Assembly (NCBI GenBank): GCA_934045905.1
Contig: OW203765.1
Coordinates: forward strand, 30,847,997 to 30,911,996
Direction of reading: 5' to 3'
Length of the DNA stretch: 64,000 nt
Source: Leuctra nigra
Lineage: Eukaryota; Arthropoda; Insecta; Plecoptera; Leuctridae
This document shows, piece by piece, positions 21,604 to 32,527 of this stretch. The number at the start of each line of letters is the position of its first letter. Positions within the stretch are counted from its first letter, which is position 1. The position numbers and the translations under genes were made by a program. The notes under the pieces were generated by a model. The model saw only the letters and a list, made by a program, of their open reading frames with translations, did not search any database and was not told where the DNA came from.

Positions 21604-23425
21604 TATACTATAGGAAAACGAGCAGTGAAAACCTTGAATCGAAACTTTGACAACAAAATGGTAAAAAAGCCAATAACTTATTTCGGTTAGAAATCATTTT
21701 AGAGAACAATGTTTCACCCTGTTCATACCCACTATGAAAGATTATCTTTGTTAATCTGATCTCCGTTAAGTCACCAATGTGAATGCACGCGTGTTAGTCA
21801 AATTTGATGACTTTAAGAGATAACTGAGTTTCAGGAACTCTTTTATCTTTTTAACAGAGATTTAGTTAATGTAGATCTTTAATTATCCTAGTGTGAACAG
21901 GGTGTTATGGCCGTAGAATGACTTCAGACCAATATGATTACGATATTATAAAACATTTCGGGCCCGGAATACCTGAAAAAATGCATATTTTATGAAGATT
22001 AAATTCTCTTTCCGTCGTAGTAGAAATATTAATTGCTTTTAGTAGTCGCTTTCTTCCTTAAATTTCACTTCTTCAGATTGGCTGTCAGGCAACTTGATTG
22101 TGCCGGGATAACTTACATTCTACTTGCTCTTCACTCGCTTGGTTGGAAGTGTAATTTTCACTTACATTTTACTGAACTGCTGACTAAGGACATTCATTCA
22201 TCTGTTCTTTTGTTTCTTGTTTTATAAAACCACTACTACTTATTTCCCTCAAGTTGCATGTAATTTACCAACATTCTACTTAGTTTCAACTAATGAAACT
22301 AAGTTTTTTCGTTCATCTCTCTTTTACCTTCTTCCCAACTTGCCACCTGTATTAGTTTTACTTTTTCTTCCCTCTTTCACCGACGTAACCTACTTTAACT
22401 CATTCGCTCATTGACATAAAACATCGCCGACACTTCCTTGGAATTCATTAAAATAACCGGAAAGCTTCTACTTTTTTCCTTTTCATTCGCTGGGGTTCAG
22501 AGGCAACAGAATCCGACTTCAGAAAGAGACTTGACTAATATATTTCACCACTTAATAACCCCTCTTCCCATGATTATTTCTTGCCCTAGGGATGAGTAAC
22601 CACCGTCGTTTCAAAAAAACGTACCAACCATTTTAATAATTCATTATTCACATTCAAAATAAATATATGTTTATCTTCAAAGCGATTTAATTTCCATAAA
22701 AGATCTCAACAATTTCCATAAAAGATCACAACACTTTTCCAGTGCTTTAAAAATTGAAAATAATTTTCACATAATATTACTTAAAAAGACTTGGCTTGTA
22801 TGTAAAACGACGTGTTTTGACAATTAGAGCGTTGTCATAGAAACTCTCCACAAAGCGCCAGATAAAACCGTGTTAGGTTTATTTATTATGGACTCCAATT
22901 TCAACTAATTAAGGAGCACAGAAGAAAAATTATGGTCATCCACAAAAAATAAAATGTGAGTTTTGCATTTACTGTTTTTTTCTCAATTTATAAATCCAAC
23001 ATAACATGTAAACAAAATTTTTATCCCTTTCAAAAAGTGGATTTTAATTTCATTCTTCCCACCTGGTAAGATTTGTTCTTTGGTAAAACTTGTTTTTCCT
23101 ATTCCTTTCCTTTTCCTATTATCGAATCGAAATCGCACACGAGAATGTTAGACTCTGCGAAATCAAAGTGAAATCATTTGTTTTATCAATGATAAAGTAG
23201 CTGAATCCATTTGGCTGTGGCTCATTTCCGCCAACAAACTCGAGAATAGGCTTGAAGATGACGTGGATTTGTTTCATCAGACTTAATTGTGTATTTTATT
23301 TATTAACTCAGCACAAACAAGCACATACCATACAATGTTAAATACTCTCCTATTGGAAATAATATTTGTTCAACTATACTCTTAAAGCTTTATTTTGATG
23401 CCGTTTCAAACATTCATCAGTATAC
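21604..23425. other. Non-genic stretch
   Basis: The short ORFs are hydrophobic and low in information, as expected by chance. A small direct repeat (TTTCCATAAAAGATC) lies at about 22691-22730. Nothing else was supportable. Confidence 0.45.
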
Positions 23426-23759
23426 TTTTTTTTTATTTATTTATTAATTCATAGCTGGTTACACACAAATATCAATTTGTAGAAGCATTGTCAGTCGAGG
23501 TAACATTGGTTGGTAATGTAAAAAACAATAGTAATAATAATAATAATAAAAACAATAATAATAATACAATAAAACAATAAATATACATCAGTATCAGCAT
23601 ACATTTCAATTTGTTGAAACATTGTCAGTGGTAGCAGTGTTGGTAGGTATTATATAATTAGTACAGTACCAACATTAGATCAGTACAGGACATTTATAAA
23701 TATGAACTCGTGTAAAACCATAAAACACATTAAAATCTAGTGTCAGGATTAAATAATTA

Positions 23760-26576
23760 TTAAGAATTTAAAAATTCAGCTACTGAATAGTACTGCTCCT
23801 GGAGGAGCATCTTTTTTGTAGCCCTTTTGAAAGATTGAAAATCATTTTCAGATTTAATGGACTGGGGCAATTTATTGTAAAACCTCCGCCCCTCCTGGTA
23901 CAGCCCCTTGTACGCCACTTGAAGCTTGCAAAAGTCATGGCTGAGCGCAGCGGATCCTCTTGTATTGTAGTGGGAGCCACCTGTCTTGTAGAGGTGAAGG
24001 TTTTCATGTGTGAAGAGACAGACTTGGAGAATGTATAGACACGGCACTGTCAAGATGTTAAGGTCTTTAAAGAGTTCTCTACAAGGCTCTCTCGACGCTC
24101 GCCGTGCTATGAACCGGATTATTCGCTTTTGGGCGATAAACACTCTTTTACTCTCAACTGCTCCACCCCAAAACAGTATGCCATATTGAAGGATGGACTG
24201 CACCATGGCAAAGTAAGCTGTGCGTACGCTGGGAGTGTCACACTGTCTGGCCAGCGTTCTAATGGCAAACCCAGTTTTCGACAGCTTCCCCACCAGTTCT
24301 TTAATATGGGGTACCCACTTTAATTGATAATCAACGGTTAACCCCAAAAACCTCGTGCTCGAAGTAACAGCAATACTGGAGTTCGGTAATTCTCTTGCCG
24401 CACGGGGAGAGAATACCATAACTTGCGTCTTGTCCGGGTTAAGTGAAAGCTTATTGAAGCCGAACCAGTCCGAAAGATCATCGATAAGTTTGTGGAGGTC
24501 CCCTTCCAACTCCCCTAGACTGCTAGACTCCACTGCTGCCGTGGTGTCATCTGCAAATTGGATGATTTCCCTGCCAGCAGCATGCGAGGTATTAGCCGGT
24601 CCCAGATCATTCACAAGTAGAGAAAATAGCAAAGGGCCCAAAATCGATCCTTGCGGTACACCACACTTTATCGTTTCCCAGTTCGAGACACCTTGGTTGA
24701 CTACCTCAACACGCTGCGTTCTACCTGAGAGGTAAGAGGAGAACCAGTCCAAGGAGACACCAGAAACACCATAACGTTCGAGCTTGGCAAGCAGCAGTTC
24801 ATGATTCATTGTATCGAACGCTTTCGATAAATCACAAAACACCGCGCCTACCTGCTTGTCGCTGTCCAGTGCCCTCGCAACCTTCAAGACAAGCTGGATG
24901 GTAGCTGTCGATGTAGAACGTCCCGATCGGAATCCGTGTTGTGCATTGGAGAGCATACTGGATTTTTCAAGATGTTCGAGCAGTGTAGTGTGAACTACTC
25001 TCTCCAGAACCTTAGAAAAGGAAGGAAGTATAGCAATTGGCCTGTAGTTCGAGCAAACCTGCTTATCTCCTTTCTTATGGATAGGTTTAATGATCGCATT
25101 CTTCATTCTAGTTGGAAATATTCCCTGATTCAAAGAACAGTTTATGATGTGCGCTAGGGGGGCGGCAATCCATGGAGCACACTTCTTCAGTAGGCTCATG
25201 GGGACATCATCCCATCCGGATGATAGCTTCGGTTCAAAAGACTTGATAACCTTCATAACACACGAATCCGTCAACACGGGAAGTTCGAAGATCGGAGCTC
25301 TTTCAGGCCAAGCCTGCTCTAACTTCTCAAGACATTCGGTGGTAGTGTCTGATGCCGAGTTGACTAGACATTCCCCAACTGATAGGAAGTATTTGTTTAA
25401 CAATTCAGCAACCTTATCTGGCTTGGTAGTAAGAACGCCATCACGTTGAATCTCGATCGGGGCAGCTTTACTACTACCTGTTCCCGTCAGATTCTTGATG
25501 AGCTTCCAGACAGCCGCAATTTTATTGTCTGATTTCTGTATTATTTCTGAATGGAACTTTCTCTTAGCACTTGCTATCTCCACTCGAATCTGTCTTCTCA
25601 ATTCACGTAACTCAACTTGAGCTGGTATGATTCCCATCTTGGCTCTAAAGCTGAGGTCCCGCCTTCTTTGGCAGGAATTCCTAATGAAATCAGTTATCCA
25701 TCCTTTTTGTCTGCTACATTTTCTGGTTGAAGATTTTTTCTTTGGGAAGTGCTTTTCGAAAAGCAATAGGAAGATGCGTAGAAATGTGTTGTACGTTTCA
25801 TCCACTGAGGAGCAATTGAAGACTGCACTCCAATCCTGATGACCAAGGTCTTGAACGAAATCCTGCACTTGTTCGTTGTGGAATCGCCTCGTCATGCGGA
25901 GAGTCGCTTGACCGCTAGAGACTGCCCCTTTAGCAGGTGCCAAGGATGTGCCTGGGACCTCTCGTGGGTACGTAGTGATGGGTATCTTCAATAGTTGGCC
26001 AGCATGGTCAGACAATCCTGGATCAACTGTTTCTACCTCTACCAGGTCTACCCAGTTGGTTACAACAAGATCGAGTATGGACTCACAAGAAACAGTTACT
26101 CGAGTTGGCCCTCCCTTCATGATACTGAAACCATATGCTGAGAATACCTCTTCCATTGTATGGCTCAATTTAAGATCTTGATAATTCATGTTGATATTCA
26201 TGTCACCACACAGTAGTACTTTCTTACCATCCCTGCTGTGAATGTCCAGAAATTCCTCAAGCCGATGGAAAAATTGCTCGAGGTTGGATGGATCAGGAGA
26301 TCTGTAGACTACCGCCAGCACGAACCGTGGTTCAGTCATAACTTCAATCGCGCTGATTTCAAAGACGCTTTCGACAGGGTGGACATTTAATATGGGTTTG
26401 AAGGGAACAGGTTTGGGGTAATCTCTGACATAGATACAAGAGCCACCGCCCCTCTTGGATTCTCTAGAGAAGACACTGGCCAGAGCAAAGTCGCTGATGA
26501 CAATGCCACGTTCATTAACTCGAGGTATCCAGTGTTCTGTTAAACATAAAAAGCTAACTTGCTCTTTGAGCGAATC
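23760..26576 (-). CDS. LINE ORF2: endonuclease and reverse transcriptase
   Basis: This frame is open from just after a TAA at 26577-26579 to the stop at 23760. The first in-frame ATG lies at 26339 (859 residues from there), but homology begins earlier: the codons upstream of that ATG read LTEHW and FSRESKRGGGSCIYVRD, which belong to the endonuclease. Counting from the ATG, GDMNIN is at 45-50 and SDH at 110-112 (endonuclease). NYRPI is at 431-435, CDLSKAFD at 502-509 (catalytic Asp), GVPQGSILGP at 560-569, FADDT at 595-599 (catalytic Asp pair) and YNTRG at 791-795. The frame continues upstream across the TAA to LNIRSL, the usual start of the endonuclease fold, so TAA is probably a mutated Leu codon. 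The enzyme would nick DNA and prime reverse transcription. The RT part is intact; the N-terminus is broken. Confidence 0.9.
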   Translation of the reverse strand, partial: DSLKEQVSFLCLTEHWIPRVNERGIVISDFALASVFSRESKRGGGSCIYVRDYPKPVPFKPILNVHPVESVFEISAIEVMTEPRFVLAVVYRSPDPSNLEQFFHRLEEFLDIHSRDGKKVLLCGDMNINMNYQDLKLSHTMEEVFSAYGFSIMKGGPTRVTVSCESILDLVVTNWVDLVEVETVDPGLSDHAGQLLKIPITTYPREVPGTSLAPAKGAVSSGQATLRMTRRFHNEQVQDFVQDLGHQDWSAVFNCSSVDETYNTFLRIFLLLFEKHFPKKKSSTRKCSRQKGWITDFIRNSCQRRRDLSFRAKMGIIPAQVELRELRRQIRVEIASAKRKFHSEIIQKSDNKIAAVWKLIKNLTGTGSSKAAPIEIQRDGVLTTKPDKVAELLNKYFLSVGECLVNSASDTTTECLEKLEQAWPERAPIFELPVLTDSCVMKVIKSFEPKLSSGWDDVPMSLLKKCAPWIAAPLAHIINCSLNQGIFPTRMKNAIIKPIHKKGDKQVCSNYRPIAILPSFSKVLERVVHTTLLEHLEKSSMLSNAQHGFRSGRSTSTATIQLVLKVARALDSDKQVGAVFCDLSKAFDTMNHELLLAKLERYGVSGVSLDWFSSYLSGRTQRVEVVNQGVSNWETIKCGVPQGSILGPLLFSLLVNDLGPANTSHAAGREIIQFADDTTAAVESSSLGELEGDLHKLIDDLSDWFGFNKLSLNPDKTQVMVFSPRAARELPNSSIAVTSSTRFLGLTVDYQLKWVPHIKELVGKLSKTGFAIRTLARQCDTPSVRTAYFAMVQSILQYGILFWGGAVESKRVFIAQKRIIRFIARRASREPCRELFKDLNILTVPCLYILQVCLFTHENLHLYKTGGSHYNTRGSAALSHDFCKLQVAYKGLYQEGRRFYNKLPQSIKSENDFQSFKRATKKMLLQEQYYSVAEFLNS

Positions 26577-26579
26577 TTA

Positions 26580-26705
26580 AAATATTTCAATTTCTTCTAC
26601 CTTCTTGTCCAGACTCCTGATGTTGAGGTGGAACAAGTATGGTGCTAACTCTTTCTCACACTTCTGCGGGCTATAAGACGCCGAGAGGTCGTGGCCTTCC
26701 TGGCG
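26580..26705 (-). pseudogene. N-terminal part of the LINE endonuclease, cut off by stops
   Basis: The 42 codons between the ORF1 TGA and the internal TAA read an endonuclease-like start (YLFHLNIRSLDKKVEEIEIF). They are in the same frame as both ORF1 and ORF2 and contain no ATG. To be translated this piece would need readthrough of the TGA, reinitiation at a non-ATG codon, or a sense codon at the TGA in the ancestral element. Confidence 0.7.
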
Positions 26706-28151
26706 TCACATACGACCATTCCTGTTCCGGGTTCTCAAGACTCTAGCTGGGGCTGGGGTTGGCACACGTAAGAGTGGCGAGTTGGCCTCAATAGCCTCAA
26801 TAGCCGCGACGCGGCTGCTGACAGGAGATAGTGGTGGTACTGGTACAGCTGTCGATGAGAGGGCAACTAGCGCACGAGGCTTGGCATAAGATGGTAATGC
26901 CACTTGGGCCACGGGCATGACGGGAGATGATATTGCCACGCGTGCAGCAAGCATAGCAAGAGATGGGATAGCTACCTGCGCAAAAGTGTCAGGACTTGGA
27001 AGTGCTACTTTCGCAACATGAGTGGTAGTGGATGAAGAGCATACTGGTTCAACTGGCATCCTGCTAACAGGAGTGGCGACGCGCGCGGGATGCATAGCAG
27101 CAAACATAGCAAGAGATGGGATAGCTACCTGCGCAAAAGTGTCAGGACTTGGAAGTGCTACTTGCGCAACATGAGTGGTAGTGGATGAAGAGCATACTGG
27201 TTCAACTGGCATCCTGCTAACAGGAGTGGCGACGCGCGCGGGATGCATAGCAGCAAACATAGCAAGAGATGGGATAGCTACCTGCGCAAAAGTGTCAGGA
27301 CTTGGAAGTGCTACTTGCGCAACATGAGTGGTAGTGGATGAAGAGCATACTGGTTCAACTGGCATACTGCTAACAGGAGTGGCGACGCGCGCGGGATGAA
27401 TCCTGGATGTAGATGAAGATATGAACATTCTGGACCGCGATCCTCTCGAGCTGCGTCTGCCTGAATAGTTATCGTAGTTCGAATTGCGACTAGTTCTATT
27501 AATCTGGGATATTGTAGAATACCTGTTGATGCCTGCGTTGTTGTTGTTGTTGTTCATGATGATGTCGTTGTTGTCAATGTCATCATTATCATTGGCGTCG
27601 ATGTTCCTGTTACCATTCATAATATTTCCACCGCCGAGGTATGTTCTGTCGTTTCTGGCGTTGTCATTGGGGCTGATGTTGTTGTTGTTGTTGTAGTTGA
27701 TTCTTCCGCTGTTTCTGCTGAGGCCGTTGTCGGTGGCCCCAATGTTGCCGATGTTGTTGTTGTAGTTGTTGTTTCTTCCGCTGCTGCTGCTACTGCTGGG
27801 GTCGCAGCTGCTGGAACCGGAGTTGCCGATAGTGCTGTTGCCATTGTTATTGTTGTTTCCACTGTTATGAACGTGCGGGCTGAAGTACCCGGTTGTTGGG
27901 CTGTTGTTGTTGATGTTGTGTACGCCGGCTACATTGACTCCATTTAGACGAGTGTTTATCACTGGAGCTACGACGCGCATACCGGGAGCGTTATTATTGT
28001 TATTTGCCATTGACATCGTCGTCCAGTAATGACGCAGTTGCAGGTCAAGTGTAACAATCTTGTCCCTTTGCAATTGAATAATATAATTTAAGTCGTTCAC
28101 ACGGCTCTGAAGGAGATTATTCTCCCTCAGTAGTGAATCGTTAGTCGCCAT
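26706..28151 (-). CDS. LINE ORF1 protein with coiled coil, Asn-rich tract and 51-residue repeats
   Basis: It starts at an ATG with G at -3 and +4 and gives 481 residues ending in Met then TGA. Residues 1-40 form a heptad-like helix (LLRENNLLQSRVNDLNYIIQ). A long Asn/Gly/Ser-rich low-complexity region with poly-Asn follows. Then come three copies of a 51-residue unit (153-bp period, about 26945-27400) containing HPARVATPVS and STTTHVAQVALPSPDTFAQV. A Pro/Ala/Val-rich tail with a basic end completes it. I see no CCHC knuckle, RRM or esterase domain. By position it should be the RNA-binding, multimerising ORF1 protein of the LINE, but that is inferred from context and the coiled coil. The Asn tracts come from GTT/TTG microsatellite-like DNA. 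Confidence 0.75.
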   Translation of the reverse strand: MATNDSLLRENNLLQSRVNDLNYIIQLQRDKIVTLDLQLRHYWTTMSMANNNNNAPGMRVVAPVINTRLNGVNVAGVHNINNNSPTTGYFSPHVHNSGNNNNNGNSTIGNSGSSSCDPSSSSSSGRNNNYNNNIGNIGATDNGLSRNSGRINYNNNNNISPNDNARNDRTYLGGGNIMNGNRNIDANDNDDIDNNDIIMNNNNNNAGINRYSTISQINRTSRNSNYDNYSGRRSSRGSRSRMFISSSTSRIHPARVATPVSSMPVEPVCSSSTTTHVAQVALPSPDTFAQVAIPSLAMFAAMHPARVATPVSRMPVEPVCSSSTTTHVAQVALPSPDTFAQVAIPSLAMFAAMHPARVATPVSRMPVEPVCSSSTTTHVAKVALPSPDTFAQVAIPSLAMLAARVAISSPVMPVAQVALPSYAKPRALVALSSTAVPVPPLSPVSSRVAAIEAIEANSPLLRVPTPAPARVLRTRNRNGRM

Positions 28152-28519
28152 AGCAGAGAATGTTATACACTTACACACGCTGTAAGTAATAAGACATCGT
28201 CATGTAAACATGGGTATTGCACAATACTTAATAATAAAAAGTTAATAAGTTAAACTTCGGACATAACACGGGAAAATATTTAAGACACTTCGGTTGTGTT
28301 GTAACTGCCAAATGATTTATGTAACAGAGTAATGTTGCACTGATTGTTCGCGAACCGCTCATGCAGTAAGCACAACACAACACGCGCAAAGCGCCACAAA
28401 AACACGTCCACCTCGAACGACTACCAAGTACAACAAGATATCACCATATATATTGGCAACATCCTGAGGCTGCAAGGACTTATCGAAAGAGAAACGGTTA
28501 TCCAAAGACACAAATAGAT

Positions 28520-28620
28520 GGCTTCTCCGGTACCTTGACAATCATTCCTTCTTATTATCAATGAAATCAGAGCTCACCTACTCCAGTTAGATTACGAGTT
28601 TGCATGGACTACTTCGGATT
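28520..28620 (+). repeat. Dispersed repeat copy (GGTTCCTTGACAATC family)
   Basis: CCTTGACAATCATTCCTTCT and ATCAGAGCTCACCTACTCC match the copy at 1796-1885 and, reversed, about 60085-60165. It lies just upstream of the LINE, so the LINE probably ends before it. Confidence 0.6.
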
Positions 28621-29514
28621 GTGTACAAGGAAGTATTTTATCAAACCAATGACAAGAAATTACTTCCGTTTGCAATATATTTTAAAAATGGTCTTAGATA
28701 TAATAAATATGTATTATAAAAATGTAATAAAAATAACTAAAAATTATTGCTTTCACATAAATACCACTTTGTGTTTGTTCTCTCTTGATTGTGAATTATT
28801 GTTCATCATTATTCAAATACAATTTCCCAGAAGTAGACCATAAATGTCAGGATGTAACCGACATAAAAAGAAGAACAAAACTGTTGTCGTAGGAAAATAA
28901 AATGAGCTTTCCTCATCTTTGATTACGACTGCTCCGAAAACTTCCTCTGCAAATCACAAGGGAAAAATGCCGATTTGAAATAAAATCGAATCACAAAACT
29001 GAACATTGTCAAAGCTGCACAATTTCAAACACAATTTCATCGAAACTGCTATTGAACAGAAAAAACGAAAAAGCAAGTTATCTATATTTTTGTCATCTAA
29101 CTTCGTGAAATTTTTCGAGATATGTGGGATCATTCCCATTTCCCATTCCCCAGGCGTCGCTTTGATAATACTTTGAGAGAGATATTTGAAAAGGGAAACT
29201 CAGGGGATGAATATTCCAGTGTGCCGAGTTCGAGACTTGAGAAGGAAAGCTAAAGAGATGCTGGAGCATAAAGTAAACTAAAACTACTCAGTACGTGACC
29301 GAAGTGAAGTGGAACTCCAGTTTCATTATTGCATTCGAATTAATATTCGTATGAAAGTTACTGGTCTATTTAATTTGACTATCCATTTGGCTTTGACTTC
29401 AGTGGTGGAATAGCATTGTTCTTGTCCTAGGCAATTCCTGCAATGTTATGGATAAAGCTATAACCATGCATTTACGGACTCCAAATGGTCGTACTGTTGT
29501 AGATATAAAGCCCG
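28621..29514. other. Non-genic stretch
   Basis: I see short ORFs only. A fragment at 29323-29360 (CATTCGAATTAATATTCGTA) matches the segment after the head of the 5'-anchored family at 62043, so a truncated repeat copy is present. Confidence 0.45.
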
Positions 29515-29518
29515 ATTT

Positions 29519-29722
29519 ACACGGTCACATTTATTGAACAACTTCTGTGTCACAGTCTTTGGGCTTGGCACAGGCTTTGTCACATTTCTTGAAGGAAATT
29601 AGAACATGTTTTCAGTTCGGTGACAGAAAGTTGCTTCGTGTAAATGTGAAATTGTGGAATGTGAAAGAAGTAGGAATGTGACACAGAAGTTGTTCAAGTA
29701 ATTGTACCGTGTAAATCGGGCT
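29519..29722. mobile_element. 204-bp MITE related to the one at 3819
   Basis: Its ends are inverted repeats AGCCCGATTTACACGGT / ACCGTGTAAATCGGGCT. Inside them it shares TGAACAACTTCTGTGTCACA with the 3819 element. TAA precedes it, but TTG follows, so the duplication has decayed or the boundary is off by a base. It is longer than its relative because of an extra central segment. Confidence 0.7.
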
Positions 29723-32454
29723 TTGCACTCACATAATACGGTATGCGGCCGATGTCTTTTATTCCCCATTTTGTAATTGTTAAATATTTGTTAAACCTTT
29801 TTATCTAGAAAATTAGAATACGAAATATGGACTCTCATTATTTCAAATTAATTCTAAAAATATGTGCTTCTACATTAATGAGTTTATATTAATTTTTTCT
29901 AAAAATAATGACAAATATAACTTTTGTGTAATTCATACCGATTTCAATGAACTTTTGTAATAACCGACGTGATGATCAGACTAAATCAGTATTATTTAAC
30001 TAGACAAAATAGTGCATATTTCACTTTTACGACTTTTCTGTCATTTCCCATCCATGGAATGACATAATTCATGACAGGCGCTCGTATGATCTCCTACTCC
30101 AGCCAAATCGAACGCTAGCAGAACATTGAAAACACGACGGATTCAAATCAATTCCAACACTATTAGCTAAATGTTTCCCACCATCGAACTGGGAGGAATA
30201 TTAAGTACTGTTAATTTCTGTGTCATGTAGAAACTCGGGTGTAAATTTGTGCTAAAACCGCTATTTTTTAATGCGACGAATGACACAAAGGGAATGCATA
30301 ATTGTTGAGCCCGTGGAATCATTGTGCTTGTTCAAAATGAAAGGTATAAGTAATTTTGTCGCGGTGTTGAACCCTACAAGCTGGTCAGCACGCGGAACGT
30401 GAGTCTTTTGTGAGGTTTTAGTTTATTAAACAAGAGACACGCGTTGATAAGCGAGCATTCGAAATGCGGGAAATGATATTCTGTTTTAAAAACCGTTGTC
30501 AACAACTATTCCAGAAAACAAAGAGCATGACTGCTCTCTGGTGGCTATTGTGGTACTAGGAAAATTGCGGATGACAGGGGCACATTTGTATGGATATAAA
30601 TATTTGCTAAGTTGTTTTGTTATGGTTAAAAAGTAAATTTATAACTCAATTTCAATTTCGATTATTTCTCCTTTTCCACTGCTCTTGGAACAAGCTGTAT
30701 AAACAAATACGTGAATCTGTAGACTGACGGTAGCCATCTTGACAGACATGGCTCCATCACGCATCGCTTATTTGCGGGAGTAATAGAGATCTTTCAGATT
30801 ATCCATCAGTAAAACAGAGTATAACATAATCAATTTATGGGTGAAACCGATCAACCGATCTTGCTAGAAGTTAATAGGGAGACGAACATGATAGTAATTA
30901 ATAGTTTAGAAAAAAAATAAGCCAGATCCGTTATTTATTTTGATCTGTAGCTATAAAAGAACGTACCCAAAATAATATGGGAACTGTGCCATGCATTTTG
31001 AACGGAGGAGGAAGGTTCTTACTACGTGGCTCGTTGCTAAGCGAGCATTGATTTTACTTACAATCAAATATTATGCTCATGAGTGAGAAGACGATTTATA
31101 GACCTTGTGGGGAAGAAGAGGATAGATGCTGAAAGTTATCACGAGGTGAAAGTTTCGATTGATGATTCACGAATATTTCGAATTTTTTAACGTAATTTTT
31201 ACGACAATAGTTGTAGATGGCAATGGGCATTATCAAGTGTGTAAATTTAACACAACATTGAAAAACTGGCCCCAAGTCCACCAACCTTGTAAAATTTCGG
31301 ACGGTTAATTACGTGAGATACATGACAATTTCGTTTGTCTGATTTAGAGGATAACGCAAAAAAATTATTCACGTAGTGTCTAGTTTCAGGTTGATCAGTG
31401 GACCGGATATGTGTGCAGTGCCAACGGAATAGATAATCTAAGGTAGTTTTCCATAAAACCAAAACGAGAACATGACTCTAATTCATAACTCTGACCAAGG
31501 CAAGGAGAGACACTGTGCAATCAGATATTGTAATCACTTTTTCAATCTGGAGCGTCCATACCGGATTCGTCAATATGCAAATAGGTGACGCAATGTCCTT
31601 TGTGAATTTGAAAGTAAAATCAGACCGTGCGATTCTGAATTTGATAGAAAAATTATTGTGCGTCTCCTTTTCTCTCTTTTGGCAACGAAAATGATATGGG
31701 TTTGTTTTGATCACTCTGTACCCAATGTTATTGGCATAGGACTGAGAATATGAGCGAATGAAAGTCCATGAATCTTGATGTGAGTGTGACAAAATATCAA
31801 ATTATTTCATGTTTGAGCAAGCTGGAGTCGTTATGTGGATTTTTTTTTAAATTTTAAAAATCCATTTTCAACCATTTTCAACCAACCAAGTCCGAGGATA
31901 ACTACAATCAAATTGAGGCACTGACTTTTATGAAAACTTCATGAGTGGAATAAGGATGATCTAATTTCACATCATGTAATTTCACATCATCTTGATGCCA
32001 AACCGGGGCTCGATCCTGGGACCTCTCACTTGCATCGGTTTGAGCCCTGGTTCGATCGGATATTTTTAACATCGCACATCCCTCTTCAGATCAACAATAA
32101 CAAATATTTTTCCACGATACATAAATGTATATTTTTGTATAACTCAAGATAGAAGGTCGGTAGTCGATTTTCTCAAATTTGCGTACGCACACTTTTGGAA
32201 TGATATAATCAATATATTGGCACTTGACTGATGTCAACAAATACAGTAATACTAAAGTAGTATCTTACACAATGACTCATGTCACCATTACAATTATGAT
32301 TGCATGAAGACAGAATTACTGACTAATTATGAGCTCATCTCAAGAATAATTGAAATGGACTTCCAGACTTTCCAGCCTCGAAGATGAAGATAAATTAGCT
32401 TTTTGCCATAATTTGCCATAAGATACCTTGCTACTAATTGATTGAAAGAACTTG
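29723..32454. other. Non-genic stretch with repeat fragments
   Basis: 30428-30500 holds a family head fragment (ACACGCGTTGATAAGCGAGC then ATTCGAAATGC). A GGGTGAAACCGATCAACCGA fragment lies at 30838, and 31990-32060 contains two facing tRNA B-box-like phrases (GGGGCTCGATCC and GGTTCGATCGG). No gene was recognised. Confidence 0.45.
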
Positions 32455-32527
32455 AACTTGAAAGAAAATCTATGAATATGGAACACTTTAGAAGTGTGTT
32501 CCATATTCATAGACTTTCTTTCAAGTT
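32455..32527. repeat. 73-nt hairpin, 32-bp arms, pre-miRNA-like size
   Basis: AACTTGAAAGAAAATCTATG at the left end continues to GGAACAC at 32486. The reverse complement, with one mismatch, occupies 32496-32527, leaving a 9-nt loop. The mismatch would be a G-U pair in RNA copied from the minus strand. The size matches a miRNA precursor, but the pairing is more perfect than usual. A remnant of a tiny foldback element is just as likely. Confidence 0.5.

Larger units (their letters stand above)
23426..28400 (-). mobile_element. Non-LTR retrotransposon (LINE, Jockey/CR1 group), nearly complete
   Basis: Read on the minus strand it has a 5' region from roughly 28400, ORF1 (28151-26706), ORF2 (to 23760), and a 3' UTR. 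The 3' UTR contains AAT/ATT microsatellite tracts (about 23530-23580) and a duplicated GACAATGTTTC / ACAAATTGA module. The element ends with AATAAATAAATA and an A-run at 23426. It has endonuclease and reverse transcriptase motifs but no RNase H, LTR or integrase. That combination and the sequence style place it in the Jockey/CR1 superfamily; a finer clade needs a phylogeny. The 5' boundary and target duplication could not be fixed. Confidence 0.85.

Noticed and set aside
24355..24735. 126-codon plus-strand ORF inside the LINE
   Set aside because: It is antisense to the reverse transcriptase and explained by the coding bias of ORF2.
27484..27862. Leu/Met-rich and Thr-rich ORFs opposite or overlapping ORF1
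   Set aside because: They arise from the GTT/TTG-type tracts that encode poly-Asn in ORF1.
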